Assembly: GCF_005049235.1 (NCBI RefSeq)
Contig: NZ_SUMD01000021.1
Location: 1-33,968, forward strand
From: Rhodococcus oryzae
GTDB lineage: Bacteria; Actinomycetota; Actinomycetes; Mycobacteriales; Mycobacteriaceae
Reading direction: 5' to 3'
DNA: 33,968 nt
The position numbers and the translations under genes are program-made. Of the stretch, positions 1-8,113 are shown piece by piece (positions within the stretch are counted from its first letter, which is position 1; each line of letters starts with the position of its first letter). The notes beneath the pieces were generated by a model that was not told where the DNA came from, did not search any database, and was given only the letters and a program-made list of their open reading frames with translations.

Positions 1-1
1 G

Positions 2-124
2 GACATCAACATGCCCTTCGGCGGAGCCGGCGGCAAAGGCACCGGCTGGGGCCGCATCGGCGGCAAACACACCCTCCTCGACATGTCCGACCTCCGCACC
101 GGCGTCATCCACCTGGGCCGCTGA
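2..124 (+). CDS. C-terminal end of an aldehyde dehydrogenase family protein (partial)
   Basis: The window opens inside a reading frame that gives 40 residues and stops with TGA at 122-124. The tail reads MPFGGAGGKGTGWGRIGGKH, then a hydrophobic-acidic stretch ending in HLGR. The PFGG...G.GR.GG pattern followed by a short beta segment is the usual end of the NAD(P)-dependent aldehyde dehydrogenase superfamily, where it forms the last part of the catalytic domain and the oligomerisation strand. It lies 41 nt upstream of an FAD oxidase, with a second aldehyde dehydrogenase further on. That suggests a catabolic operon in which oxidase-made aldehydes are oxidised to acids. The catalytic Cys and Glu lie outside the window, so the substrate cannot be guessed. 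Confidence 0.65.
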   Translation, partial: DINMPFGGAGGKGTGWGRIGGKHTLLDMSDLRTGVIHLGR

Positions 125-165
125 CCCCCAGCACGGATCTCACACGCAAGAAGAAAGGCCTCCGC

Positions 166-1563
166 ATGCCCACCACCAGCCCGTCGACGTTGAGCGGGGT
201 GAGCCAGTCGCCGTACTGGTTCGACGTGACGTCCGCTCCGGCACCCCTCCCGGCGCTCGATGCAACCATCTCGACCGATCTGCTGGTGGTGGGCGGCGGG
301 TACACCGGCCTGTGGACAGCGCTCCTGGCCAAGGAGGCCGACCCCGATCAGCGTGTGGTGCTGGTCGAGGGCAGCACGGTCGGGCACGCCGCGAGCGGGC
401 GGAACGGTGGCTTCTGCTCTCCGAGCATCACCCATGGGCTCGCAAACGGGGTGCAGCGCTGGCCTTCCGAGGCGGCGACGCTGCATCAGATGGGCCTGGA
501 GAACCTGGCCGGGATCGAGGACACCCTCGAGCGGTACGGGATCGATGCCGACTACAGCCGTCCCGGCAAGGTCAGCTTCGCCCGGACCCCATGGGAACTC
601 GAGGGTCTCCGTAAGTACTCGGAGATGAGCGGGAAGTACGGCGAACAGTCACGGTTCATCCCGACGTCGGAGGTCGGCGAGTGGACGACCTCGCCCGCCT
701 ATCTCGGTGGCCTCTACCTGCCCGACTACTCCCTCGTCGACCCCTACAAGCTGGTCCTCGGCCTGCGCCGAGCATGCCTCGAACTCGGCGTGGAGATCTA
801 CGAGAACACCCCGGTCTCTTCGCTCGACCGCGGTTCCGACGGTGACGTCGCGGCCACCACCCCGATGGGCCGGATCGACGCGGCGAGGGTCGCGTTGGGA
901 ACCAACGCGTTCAAGCCGCTGCTACGACGTCTGTCGACCACCGCGATCCCGGTCTACGACTATGCCCTCGTCACCGAACCGTTGTCGGACAACGACTTCG
1001 AGGCGATCGGCTGGACGCAGGAGTTCGGGCTCACGGACGCCAGCAACCAGTTCCACTATTACCGCAAGACCGCGGACAACCGCATCCTGTGGGGTGGCTA
1101 CGACGCGATCTACCACTACGGATCGCGCCGGGACGCGGAGCTGCTCGACCGGCCGCAGACCTATGCCCGCCTCGCCGAGAACTTCAGTGCCACCTACCCC
1201 CAGCTGTCGCATGTCCGGTTCAGCCATGCGTGGGGTGGGGTCATCGACTCGTCCACGCGCTTCTGCCTCACCTCCGGCAGCGCCTTCGGCGGGCGCGTCG
1301 CCTACGCGATCGGGTTCACCGGCCTCGGTGTCACCGCAACCCGGTTCGGCGCCCAGATCATGCTCGACCGGCTGTCCGGCGAGAAGACGCCCCGAACCGA
1401 ACTGGCGATGACTCGGCGACAGGCGATCCCCTTCCCCCCGGAACCGGTGCGCTACCTCGGCGTGCAGGCGACACGATGGTCCATGGCCCGCGAGGACGAG
1501 CGCGGCACCCGCAACCTATGGCTGAAACTGCTCGACAAGCTCGGCCTGGGATTCGACTCCTGA
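166..1563 (+). CDS. FAD-dependent amine oxidoreductase (DAO family, PuuB-like)
   Basis: A 465-residue flavoprotein of the D-amino-acid-oxidase/glycine-oxidase fold. Residues about 39-50 (LLVVGGGYTGLW) form the GxGxxG dinucleotide-binding loop. About 30 residues on, ASGRNGGFCSPS is the flavin-contact motif typical of gamma-glutamylputrescine oxidase and related amine oxidases. A C-terminal GFTGLGVTATRFGAQIM segment closes the FAD domain. The ATG at 166 has AGAAAGG upstream. The gene is followed after 22 nt by a cupin gene and then an aldehyde dehydrogenase, as in routes where an amine is oxidised to an aldehyde with release of ammonia and hydrogen peroxide. The amine is not determined by the sequence; polyamines or gamma-glutamylated amines are plausible by family. 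No signal peptide is seen, so it should be cytoplasmic. Confidence 0.85.
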   Translation: MPTTSPSTLSGVSQSPYWFDVTSAPAPLPALDATISTDLLVVGGGYTGLWTALLAKEADPDQRVVLVEGSTVGHAASGRNGGFCSPSITHGLANGVQRWPSEAATLHQMGLENLAGIEDTLERYGIDADYSRPGKVSFARTPWELEGLRKYSEMSGKYGEQSRFIPTSEVGEWTTSPAYLGGLYLPDYSLVDPYKLVLGLRRACLELGVEIYENTPVSSLDRGSDGDVAATTPMGRIDAARVALGTNAFKPLLRRLSTTAIPVYDYALVTEPLSDNDFEAIGWTQEFGLTDASNQFHYYRKTADNRILWGGYDAIYHYGSRRDAELLDRPQTYARLAENFSATYPQLSHVRFSHAWGGVIDSSTRFCLTSGSAFGGRVAYAIGFTGLGVTATRFGAQIMLDRLSGEKTPRTELAMTRRQAIPFPPEPVRYLGVQATRWSMAREDERGTRNLWLKLLDKLGLGFDS

Positions 1564-1585
1564 ACCAATCCACAGAAGGCCAACC

Positions 1586-1945
1586 ATGACACCCACAGAT
1601 CTGGGCGCCTGGGCGCTGGAGCAGAGCTTCAACCCCGGTTCGCTGACACTCGATCACACGGCACTGGCGACTGAACTCGTCATCGACGGGACGCCGACCA
1701 CCGCGCACCGGAAGCTGACCACCCTCTCGGACCTCACGATCGGGGTGTGGGAGCACACCCCGGGGACCTCCCGCGATGTGGAGGCCGACGAGGTCTTCGT
1801 CGTTCTCGCCGGTGATGCCACCATCACCTTCGACGACGGCTCTCCCGCGATCGATCTCTACCCCGGAGCGCTGGTCCGGCTGCTGGCCGGACAACGCACC
1901 GTGTGGACCGTCCGCGATACCCTCCGCAAGGTCTACATCACCTGA
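1586..1945 (+). CDS. Small cupin-domain protein
   Basis: A 119-residue single-domain protein preceded by AGAAGG and ATG. The second half carries the beta-barrel signature of the small cupins related to EutQ and DUF861: GVWEHTPGTSRDVEADEVFVVLAGDA, then DLYPGALVRLLAGQRTVW. The usual metal-binding His residues are only partly present (E in ADEVFVV and a lone H in EHTPG). It may bind metal weakly, or act as a stability or dosage partner rather than an enzyme. Cupins of this type often sit beside PuuB-like oxidases and aldehyde dehydrogenases in polyamine or amino-sugar catabolic operons, as here. A specific reaction cannot be assigned. Confidence 0.8.
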   Translation: MTPTDLGAWALEQSFNPGSLTLDHTALATELVIDGTPTTAHRKLTTLSDLTIGVWEHTPGTSRDVEADEVFVVLAGDATITFDDGSPAIDLYPGALVRLLAGQRTVWTVRDTLRKVYIT

Positions 1946-2022
1946 ACCTCGGTGTGACGCCGACGATTTCGAGGATCGAGGTCACCGTCCGCCCGGACCC
2001 ACCACGACGAAAGTTGATCAGG

Positions 2023-3498
2023 ATGCATCAGTACATCGACGGCAGCCGCCGAGACGGCACCTCCGGTCGCACCCAACGCGTGATCGACCCCTCGACCGGC
2101 GAGGAGATCGCCACTGTCGCGCTCGCCAGTGCAGAGGACGTCGACCTGGCCGTCGCAGCGGCACGTCGCGCGTTCGGAGCCTGGTCCCGCACCACACCCG
2201 CGGAACGGTCCGCCCTCCTGCTCCGGACGGCCGAGGTCCTTCGCGAGCGGCAGGACGAACTCGCAGAACTGGAGAGCCGCCAGTGCGGCAAACCGATTCG
2301 TCTCGCCCGCGAGTTCGACGTCCCCGGATCGATCGACAACGTCGAGTTCTTCGCCGGGGCGGCACGCATACTCGAGGGCAAGGCCACCGGCGAGTACTCC
2401 CCCACCCACACCTCGAGCATCCGACGCGAGCCGCTCGGTGTCGTCGGATCGATCGCGCCGTGGAACTACCCGCTGCAGATGGCGGTCTGGAAGATCTTCC
2501 CGGCGATCGCCGCAGGCAACACCGTTGTCCTCAAGCCCGCCGAGATCACGCCCCTGACCGCGCTGGTCCTCGCCGAGGCCCTGACCACCGCGGGCGTTCC
2601 GGACGGCGTTGTCAACATCGTCGTCGGCGATGGCCGGGAGGCGGGCGCGGCGCTGGCTCGGCACACCGATGTCGACATGATCTCGTTCACCGGCTCGACC
2701 GCGGTGGGTCGGTCCGTCATGGAGGCCGCCACCTCCAACGCCAAGCGTGTCCATCTCGAACTGGGCGGCAAGGCCCCCTTCGTGGTCTTCGACGACGCCG
2801 ATCTCGAAGCAGCCGTCCACGGCGCGGTGGCCGGCAGCCTGATCAACGGCGGACAGGACTGCACGGCGGCGACCCGGGCGATCGTCCACGAATCGATCAT
2901 CGACCGGTTCGTCGCCGGTGTCGCCGAGCTGTACGAGTCGGTGACCCTCGGGCCGACCGCGGAGGACGCGACGGACATGGGGCCGCTGAGCTCGTTCGCG
3001 CATCGCGACAAGGTCGCTGCGATGGTCGAGCGTGCGCGCGGCTACGCGACGATCGTCACCGGTGGCCGCGCAGGCGAGGGCAACTTGGCCGCGGGCGCCT
3101 ACTACCACCCGACGCTCGTCGTCGGCGCTGGCACCGACAGCGAGATCTACCGCGACGAGGTATTCGGTCCCGTCCTGACAGTGACGCCGTTCCGCGATGA
3201 CGACGAGGCCATCGCGCTGGCCAACGACACCCCGTACGGGCTGGCCGCGTCGGCATGGACCAACGACCTGCACCGCGGCCTCCGCGCCACCCGGGAGATC
3301 GTGGCCGGCTGTGTCTGGGTCAACGACCACATCCCCATCATCAGCGAGATGCCTCACGGCGGGGTCAAGCAGTCCGGATTCGGGAAGGACATGTCCTCGT
3401 ACTCGTTCGAGGAGTACACCTCGATCAAGCACGTCATGTTCGACCTCTCCCGCGAACCGCGGAAGGATTGGCACCGGACGATCTTCCGGATCGACTAG
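2023..3498 (+). CDS. Aldehyde dehydrogenase (gamma-aminobutyraldehyde/betaine aldehyde type)
   Basis: A full-length NAD(P)-dependent aldehyde dehydrogenase of 491 residues from the ATG at 2023, where MHQYIDG matches normal N-termini of the family. An in-frame TTG at 2014 is an alternative start with GACGAAAG upstream, and a longer frame from 1903 would overlap the cupin gene. The cofactor region APWNYPLQMA...KPAEITP, the FTGSTAVG nucleotide loop, the general base Glu246 in LELGGK and the nucleophile Cys280 in NGGQDCTAATR are all present. The GGQDCTA context resembles gamma-aminobutyraldehyde dehydrogenases (PatD/Prr). Together with the upstream FAD oxidase this supports oxidation of an amine-derived aldehyde to its acid. 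A strong bidirectional terminator follows. The substrate is inferred, not shown. Confidence 0.88.
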   Translation: MHQYIDGSRRDGTSGRTQRVIDPSTGEEIATVALASAEDVDLAVAAARRAFGAWSRTTPAERSALLLRTAEVLRERQDELAELESRQCGKPIRLAREFDVPGSIDNVEFFAGAARILEGKATGEYSPTHTSSIRREPLGVVGSIAPWNYPLQMAVWKIFPAIAAGNTVVLKPAEITPLTALVLAEALTTAGVPDGVVNIVVGDGREAGAALARHTDVDMISFTGSTAVGRSVMEAATSNAKRVHLELGGKAPFVVFDDADLEAAVHGAVAGSLINGGQDCTAATRAIVHESIIDRFVAGVAELYESVTLGPTAEDATDMGPLSSFAHRDKVAAMVERARGYATIVTGGRAGEGNLAAGAYYHPTLVVGAGTDSEIYRDEVFGPVLTVTPFRDDDEAIALANDTPYGLAASAWTNDLHRGLRATREIVAGCVWVNDHIPIISEMPHGGVKQSGFGKDMSSYSFEEYTSIKHVMFDLSREPRKDWHRTIFRID

Positions 3499-3509
3499 TC
3501 ACCTGCACG

Positions 3510-3560
3510 ACGACATCGGCGGGCCTGCACCTCTGTGAGGTGTAGGCCCGCCGATGTCGT
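3510..3560. terminator. Bidirectional intrinsic terminator between aldehyde dehydrogenase and serS
   Basis: A long inverted repeat: arms 3510-3533 and 3537-3560 pair over 24 positions with a single G-T mismatch around a 3-nt loop (TGT). It lies between the converging aldehyde dehydrogenase (stop 3498) and serS (stop 3577), so it can end transcription from both sides. There is no long U tract, as is common in actinobacteria. Confidence 0.85.
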
Positions 3561-3576
3561 TCGCGACCGGGTGGCG

Positions 3577-4833
3577 TCAGGGACGCAGGACGTCCGTGCC
3601 CACGAAAGGCTGCAGCGCGACGGGCACGGTGACGCTGCCGTCGGCCTGCTGATGGTTCTCCAGGATCGCGACGATCCAGCGGGTGGTCGCCAGCGTGCCG
3701 TTGAGGGTCGCGGCGGTCTGCGGCTTGCCGTTCTCGTCCCGGTAGCGGGTGCCGAGCCTGCGGGCCTGGAAGGTCGTGCAGTTCGAGGTCGACGACAGCT
3801 CGCGGTAGGCCTGCTGGGTCGGAACCCATGCCTCGCAGTCGAACTTGCGCGCCGCGGACGAACCGAGGTCGCCGCCCGCGACGTCGATCACCCGGTACGG
3901 CACCTCGATGGCCGCGAGCATCTCGCGCTCCCAGGCGAGCAGCCGCTGATGCTCGGCGTCGGCATCCTCCGGCTTGCAGTAGGTGAACATCTCCACCTTG
4001 TCGAACTGGTGCACGCGGATGATGCCGCGGGTGTCCTTGCCGTGGCTGCCCGCCTCACGGCGGAAGCAGGACGACCAGCCCGCGTACCGCTTCGGCCCCT
4101 CGCTCAGGTCGATGATCTCGCTGGAGTGGTATCCGGCGAGCGGGACCTCGGAGGTGCCGACGAGGTACAGGTCGTCCTGCTCCAGGTGGTACACCTCCTC
4201 GGAGTGCTGGCCGAGGAACCCGGTGCCCTGCATGATCTCCGGCCGCACCAGCACCGGCGGGATCATCAGGGTGAAGCCGTTCGCGGTCGCCTTCTGCGCG
4301 GCCAGCTGTAGCAGGCCGAGCTGCAGCAGCGCGCCGTAGCCGGTCATGAAGTAGAAGCGCGCGCCGGACACCTTGGCGCCGCGCTCCATGTCGATCAGGC
4401 CGAGCGACTCGCTGAGCTCGAGATGATCCTTGGGCTCGAAGTCGAAGGACGGGAGCTCGCCGACGGTGTCGAGGGTGATGAAGTCGTCCTCGCCGCCCGC
4501 CGGTGCACCCTCCTGCACGATGTTCGAGATGGCGCGGGCCGCGGCATCGAGCGCGGCGTCCGCCTCGTGCTGCGCGGCCTCCGCGTCCTTGACCTTCTGA
4601 GCCAGTTCCTTCGACCCGGCGAGCAGCGCGGGCCGCTCCTCCGCGGAGGCCTGCCCGACCTTCTTGCCGAGCGCCTTCTGCTCCGCCCGGAGGTTGTCGC
4701 CGGCCAGCACCGCGGCGCGGCGGGCCTCGTCGGCCGCCAGCAGCGCGTCGACCAGGGCCGGGTCCTCGCCCCTGGTGCGCTGTGACTCGCGGACGACGTC
4801 GGGATTCTCGCGCAGGAACTTGAGGTCAATCAC
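3577..4833 (-). CDS. serS: Seryl-tRNA synthetase
   Basis: Charges tRNA-Ser with serine in the cytoplasm and also supplies Ser-tRNA-Sec where that exists. From the GTG at 4833 the protein is 418 residues and begins [18 protein letters not shown], the standard SerS N-terminus; the upstream in-frame extension to 5070 is basic and non-conserved and is rejected. The N-terminal third is the tRNA-binding coiled-coil arm rich in Ala, Lys and Glu. Class II motif 2 is seen in the stretch with [17 protein letters not shown], and motif 3 in [13 protein letters not shown]. The gene corresponds to Rv3834c in M. tuberculosis and diverges from the septum-formation gene. A TAAGGT hexamer 8 nt before the GTG suggests a leaderless or very short leader. 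Confidence 0.97.
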   Translation of the reverse strand: MIDLKFLRENPDVVRESQRTRGEDPALVDALLAADEARRAAVLAGDNLRAEQKALGKKVGQASAEERPALLAGSKELAQKVKDAEAAQHEADAALDAAARAISNIVQEGAPAGGEDDFITLDTVGELPSFDFEPKDHLELSESLGLIDMERGAKVSGARFYFMTGYGALLQLGLLQLAAQKATANGFTLMIPPVLVRPEIMQGTGFLGQHSEEVYHLEQDDLYLVGTSEVPLAGYHSSEIIDLSEGPKRYAGWSSCFRREAGSHGKDTRGIIRVHQFDKVEMFTYCKPEDADAEHQRLLAWEREMLAAIEVPYRVIDVAGGDLGSSAARKFDCEAWVPTQQAYRELSSTSNCTTFQARRLGTRYRDENGKPQTAATLNGTLATTRWIVAILENHQQADGSVTVPVALQPFVGTDVLRP

Positions 4834-4841
4834 GACCACAA

Positions 4842-4847
4842 ACCTTA
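4842..4847 (-). promoter_or_regulatory. Putative -10 element of serS
   Basis: TAAGGT on the minus strand, 8 nt before the GTG at 4833. This is the spacing expected for a transcript starting at or next to the start codon. No clear -35 is visible. Confidence 0.45.
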
Positions 4848-4925
4848 CTTGGTACGTGGGCACGGCCCTCAACGCGTGCAGGGGAAGGTTCGGCATCGGC
4901 GCGACCAACGGGCATGATGGACGAG

Positions 4926-6047
4926 ATGTCCGACGAACACGCCAACGAACGCGACGCCTCCGGGCGGGGCGACGACGCGCGCCTCGACACCGAGGCGACC
5001 CGCGACTCGGGCACCCCTTCGGCGGACAAGCCCGGACACCATCTGTCGGCGACCATGACCCGGCGCGCACTGGCCGCGATCGCGCTCGGCGCGATCATCG
5101 CCGCCATCGCGACCGCGGTCTTCTCCGGAGGCTTCAAGAGCGAGAACGACCTCAGCACGCACGCCAACACCGGCGGCCCGATGTCGACCGGCGCGGTGTC
5201 GGGCAGCGCGTTCGGCACCGCCCATGCGGGCGACTGTCTGACCTGGACCGAGGACGACGCCAGCGACCTGGAGAAGGTGGACTGCTCTTCAGAGCACCTG
5301 TTCGAGGTCGCCTCCGAGGTGGACCTGAGCAACTTCCCCGGCACCGAGTTCGGCCCCGGATCGAAGTTCCCGGGCGTGCTCCGGTTCTCCCAGCTCCGCG
5401 ACGAGCACTGCACCCCCGCGGTCAACGAGTACCTCGGTGCCAAGTTCGATCCGAACGGCAAGTTCAGCGTCGGCCTGATCAACCCCGGGGTCGCAGGCTG
5501 GGCGGCCGGGGAACGCACGCTGCGCTGCGGTCTGCAGTACTCGGGTACGACCGGCAACCCGCAACCGATCTACGGGACGGTGGCCGGGCAGGACCAGTCG
5601 AAGACCTGGGACGCAGGCACCTGCATCGGCATCAACCAGAACGTCCCCACGGACCCGGTCCCCTGCACGGACCCGCACGCCTTCGAGGTGATCTCGCTGG
5701 TCGACCTCGGCGCCAAGTTCACTGGCGGCTTCCCGGACATCCCGGACCAGGACAAATACCTCGAGGAGACGTGCACGCAGGCGTCGAACGAGTTCCTCGG
5801 CTCGCCGGACGCGCTGCGGAACAAGACCCTCACCCTGTTCTGGGACAACATCGATCTGACCAGCTGGCTGGCGGGCAGCCGGAAGGTCACCTGCTCGGTC
5901 GGCAAGGAGCTCGACACCGGCGGGTTCGCCTCGATCGTCAACTCGGCCAAGGGCGACATCTTGATCAACGGTGCCCCGCCGATTCCGCCGCCGCCGGTTC
6001 CCGAGGGCCGTTCGCTGCCCGTTCCGCTGCCGGGCGCGGGCAATTGA
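4926..6047 (+). CDS. Septum-formation family membrane-anchored protein
   Basis: A bitopic protein of 373 residues from the ATG at 4926; ATGs at 4914 and 4917 are possible, but [10 protein letters not shown] looks like a natural start. A charged cytoplasmic tail precedes one transmembrane helix ([21 protein letters not shown]). Outside the membrane are two copies of a Cys-containing unit: the first starts [20 protein letters not shown] and contains SSEHLFEVA, the second starts [11 protein letters not shown] and contains DPHAFEVIS. This matches the family named Septum formation (Pfam), represented by Rv3835, whose molecular function is unknown. The paired Cys residues suggest disulphides in the cell envelope. 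The tail after the domain is proline-rich ([16 protein letters not shown]). It almost abuts the metallopeptidase gene (1 nt gap), as in mycobacteria. Confidence 0.85.
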   Translation: MSDEHANERDASGRGDDARLDTEATRDSGTPSADKPGHHLSATMTRRALAAIALGAIIAAIATAVFSGGFKSENDLSTHANTGGPMSTGAVSGSAFGTAHAGDCLTWTEDDASDLEKVDCSSEHLFEVASEVDLSNFPGTEFGPGSKFPGVLRFSQLRDEHCTPAVNEYLGAKFDPNGKFSVGLINPGVAGWAAGERTLRCGLQYSGTTGNPQPIYGTVAGQDQSKTWDAGTCIGINQNVPTDPVPCTDPHAFEVISLVDLGAKFTGGFPDIPDQDKYLEETCTQASNEFLGSPDALRNKTLTLFWDNIDLTSWLAGSRKVTCSVGKELDTGGFASIVNSAKGDILINGAPPIPPPPVPEGRSLPVPLPGAGN

Positions 6048-6048
6048 C

Positions 6049-6399
6049 GTGACCGTGCAGATGACCGAGGCCCGCTTCGAGGAGCTGGTCTCCGAGGCGC
6101 TTGACCTCATCCCGGCCGAACTCGCCCGCGCGATTGACAACGTCGTGGTGCTGGTGGAGGACCGCGATCCCGAGGAACCCGGACTGCTCGGGCTCTATCA
6201 CGGCATCGCGCTGACCGAACGCGACAGCCACTACGGCGGTTCGCTGCCGGACACCATCACCATCTACCGCGAGGCCCTCCTCGACGTCTGCGATTCCGAG
6301 GAACAGGTGATCGAGGAAGTCGCGATCACGGTGATCCATGAGGTCGCGCACTATTTCGGCATCGAGGAAGAGCGCCTGCACCAGCTCGGCTGGGGGTAG
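6049..6399 (+). CDS. Small zincin-type metallopeptidase (Rv3836 family)
   Basis: A short conserved actinobacterial protein with a minimal zinc-protease motif near the C-terminus: HEVAHYFGIEEERLHQLGW, i.e. HExxH plus a downstream Glu/His ligand region. The GTG at 6049 gives 116 residues (VTVQMTEARFEELV...) and aligns with the usual four to five residues before the conserved FEELVSDAL segment. An ATG at 6061 would give 112. It starts 1 nt after the stop of the septum-formation gene, so the two are translationally coupled. Family members are annotated as metallopeptidase or possibly acetylase-like; no substrate is known to me. No signal peptide or membrane segment is seen, so a cytoplasmic role is likely. 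Confidence 0.85.
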   Translation: MTVQMTEARFEELVSEALDLIPAELARAIDNVVVLVEDRDPEEPGLLGLYHGIALTERDSHYGGSLPDTITIYREALLDVCDSEEQVIEEVAITVIHEVAHYFGIEEERLHQLGWG

Positions 6400-6530
6400 C
6401 GGGCGCGGTCGGCGAAATTGGTGGGAACCGGTCGGGCGCGCGCCGCGTCCAACCTCTTGACGACCAATCTCGGTGTCTGCGGATCGCCCCGCGGGCCCCG
6501 CTCCGCCGAGCCCTCAAGGAGGCCGCGACC

Positions 6531-6839
6531 ATGTCAGGCCATGTGTATGTCGCTCCCGAAGCCCTGATCTCCGCCGCGACGCAGCTCGATGCCCTCGCGG
6601 CGCGCCTGGAGGCCACGGTCCGGGTCAACGCGCCTGCGCTGCACCTGGCGCCCGCGGGCACCGAAGAGGTCTCGGTCATGGTCGCCAACTCGTTCAACTC
6701 GGTCGCCGACAGCTTCCTGCCGTCCGCCGCCACCGGCGTCGCCGAGCTGCGGGTCGCCGCCGAAACCCTGCGCAAGCACGCCGCCGAGTACGAGAACCAG
6801 GACCATTCCCTTGGCGCCTCGCTCGCCGCGGGCATGTGA
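6531..6839 (+). CDS. PE-family protein (type VII secretion substrate)
   Basis: A 102-residue, all-helical protein with the PE-domain pattern: VAPEALISAATQLDALAARL, a central loop, then a second helix rich in Ala, Val and Asn. Near the C-terminus residues 87-91 read YENQD, an exact YxxxD/E signal, which in established T7SS work directs PE/PPE and Esx pairs to the secretion machinery. AAGGAGG lies 8 nt before the ATG. It is followed after 32 nt by a PPE-like gene and then an EspG-like gene, so the expected partner is the PPE protein. There is no C-terminal extension after the PE domain, as in the simplest PE proteins. No ESX core genes (eccB-E, mycP, esxA/B) are in this window, so the cognate system is unknown. 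Confidence 0.82.
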   Translation: MSGHVYVAPEALISAATQLDALAARLEATVRVNAPALHLAPAGTEEVSVMVANSFNSVADSFLPSAATGVAELRVAAETLRKHAAEYENQDHSLGASLAAGM

Positions 6840-6871
6840 GCGTCCGACACCGGATCTGAGGAGACACCGAT

Positions 6872-8113
6872 ATGACCATGGGATTCACCGGCGTCGTCTG
6901 GATGCCTCGCGGGGCCACCTGGAACTCGACCGCCCTCAACGCGGGAGTCGGGCCTGTACAGCTGTCCGCGGCGGGCGTCGCCTGGACGAACATCTCGGCC
7001 GGCCTGCTGGACGCGTCCGCGACCATGACCAAGGTGATGGGTGAGCTGCGGGTGGGCTGGGAGGGGCTCGCCTCCGATGCCGCCCTCGCCAAGCTCATCC
7101 CGTTCACCGCCTGGACCGAGGAGTCCACGGCGATGGCGACGACGACGGCGGCCAAGGCGGCCGCCGCGGCCAGCACACACTCGGTGGCCCGGATCACCAT
7201 GCCGAGCCTGCCCGAGATCGCGGCCGTCAAGACCGCGAAGGTGGTGGCGCACACCGTCGGGGGCTCGCTGGCCGGTGCAGGCGCCGCCGCGGAGGCCGCC
7301 GACCGGGCGATGGATCTGCGGGCGGCGCTGGTCATGGAGAGTTACGAGGCCGCCTCGACCGCGGTCTCGGTGCCGCAGAGCTTCACCCCGCCGCCGCCGT
7401 TGGCGACCGGCGCGCAGGCCCCTGGCGCGGGCACGCAGGAGGCGGTGCCCACGAACAAGGACGACATCGACTGGCGGACCAACCCGGCGGGCGCAGCGAT
7501 GGCCGCGGTGATGGCGCAGGCGCAGAACCCGGCCGTGGTCAGCGCCGCCTCGCAGGCCGGCTCGATCGCAGGCGCCGGATTCAGCACCGTCACCTCGACC
7601 GCGACCTCGCTCGCTCCCGCCGCGGTGTCCGCGATCACCGGCGGTGGCTCCGGCCAGTCGTTCGGCGGCTTCGCCGCGAGTCCGACGGCGGGTGCCGGCA
7701 CGGGCGGCCGTTCGGGCTCGGGGTCGGGGTCGGGCGCCACCCGCACCATGACCTCGGCCGGTGGCATGGGCCGCGGCGGCGCGGGCGGCTTCGGCGGCGG
7801 TGGCGCCGGGCGCGCCACGCTGCCCGAGGGTTGGGGACGCGGCGCCGGTGGCGGCCTCGGCGGCGGGGTCACGGGTGTGCCGGGCGCCTCGGAGGTGTTC
7901 GCGTCCGGAACCGCACGCGCGGAGGCGGCCATGGCGGCCGGTCCGCGCGGTGGCCAGCTCGGCGCCCCGATGATGGGCGGCGCGGCAGGCGGCGGGCAGG
8001 ACGACGAGGAACACCACACCCCCGCATACCTGAAGAACTTCGAGCACTTCAGCGACGGCCGCGTCGTCATCCCCGCGGTCCTCGGCGCGGATCCCCAGGA
8101 GTACGAGCGGTGA
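6872..8113 (+). CDS. PPE-like protein with Gly/Ala-rich C-terminal half
   Basis: A 413-residue protein preceded by GAGGAGA and ATG. The N-terminal about 170 residues are helical and PPE-like: WxG at residues 63-65 (VGWEGLASDAA), then a long Ala-rich helix that would pair with the upstream PE protein. The literal Pro-Pro-Glu near the N-terminus is absent (WMPRG occurs instead), as in many non-mycobacterial members. From about residue 170 it becomes low complexity: Pro-rich, then Gly/Ala/Ser-rich repeats (GGMGRGGAGGFGGGGAGRA). A conserved-looking tail closes it, TPAYLKNFEHFSDGRVVIPAV, resembling the PPVIG-type tails of Nocardia/Rhodococcus homologues as I recall them. Its stop overlaps the GTG of the EspG gene. 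Expected fate is export as a PE-PPE heterodimer. Confidence 0.8.
   Translation: MTMGFTGVVWMPRGATWNSTALNAGVGPVQLSAAGVAWTNISAGLLDASATMTKVMGELRVGWEGLASDAALAKLIPFTAWTEESTAMATTTAAKAAAAASTHSVARITMPSLPEIAAVKTAKVVAHTVGGSLAGAGAAAEAADRAMDLRAALVMESYEAASTAVSVPQSFTPPPPLATGAQAPGAGTQEAVPTNKDDIDWRTNPAGAAMAAVMAQAQNPAVVSAASQAGSIAGAGFSTVTSTATSLAPAAVSAITGGGSGQSFGGFAASPTAGAGTGGRSGSGSGSGATRTMTSAGGMGRGGAGGFGGGGAGRATLPEGWGRGAGGGLGGGVTGVPGASEVFASGTARAEAAMAAGPRGGQLGAPMMGGAAGGGQDDEEHHTPAYLKNFEHFSDGRVVIPAVLGADPQEYER

Noticed and set aside
1933-3474. Long minus-strand open frame of 513 codons opposite the aldehyde dehydrogenase gene
   Set aside because: It is a mirror frame of a clear aldehyde dehydrogenase. It has no start signal, no domain and a biased composition typical of antisense frames in high-GC DNA.
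6457-6485. Possible promoter before the PE gene (TTGACG at 6457-6462)
   Set aside because: No acceptable -10 element at 16-18 bp, so only a -35-like match remains.
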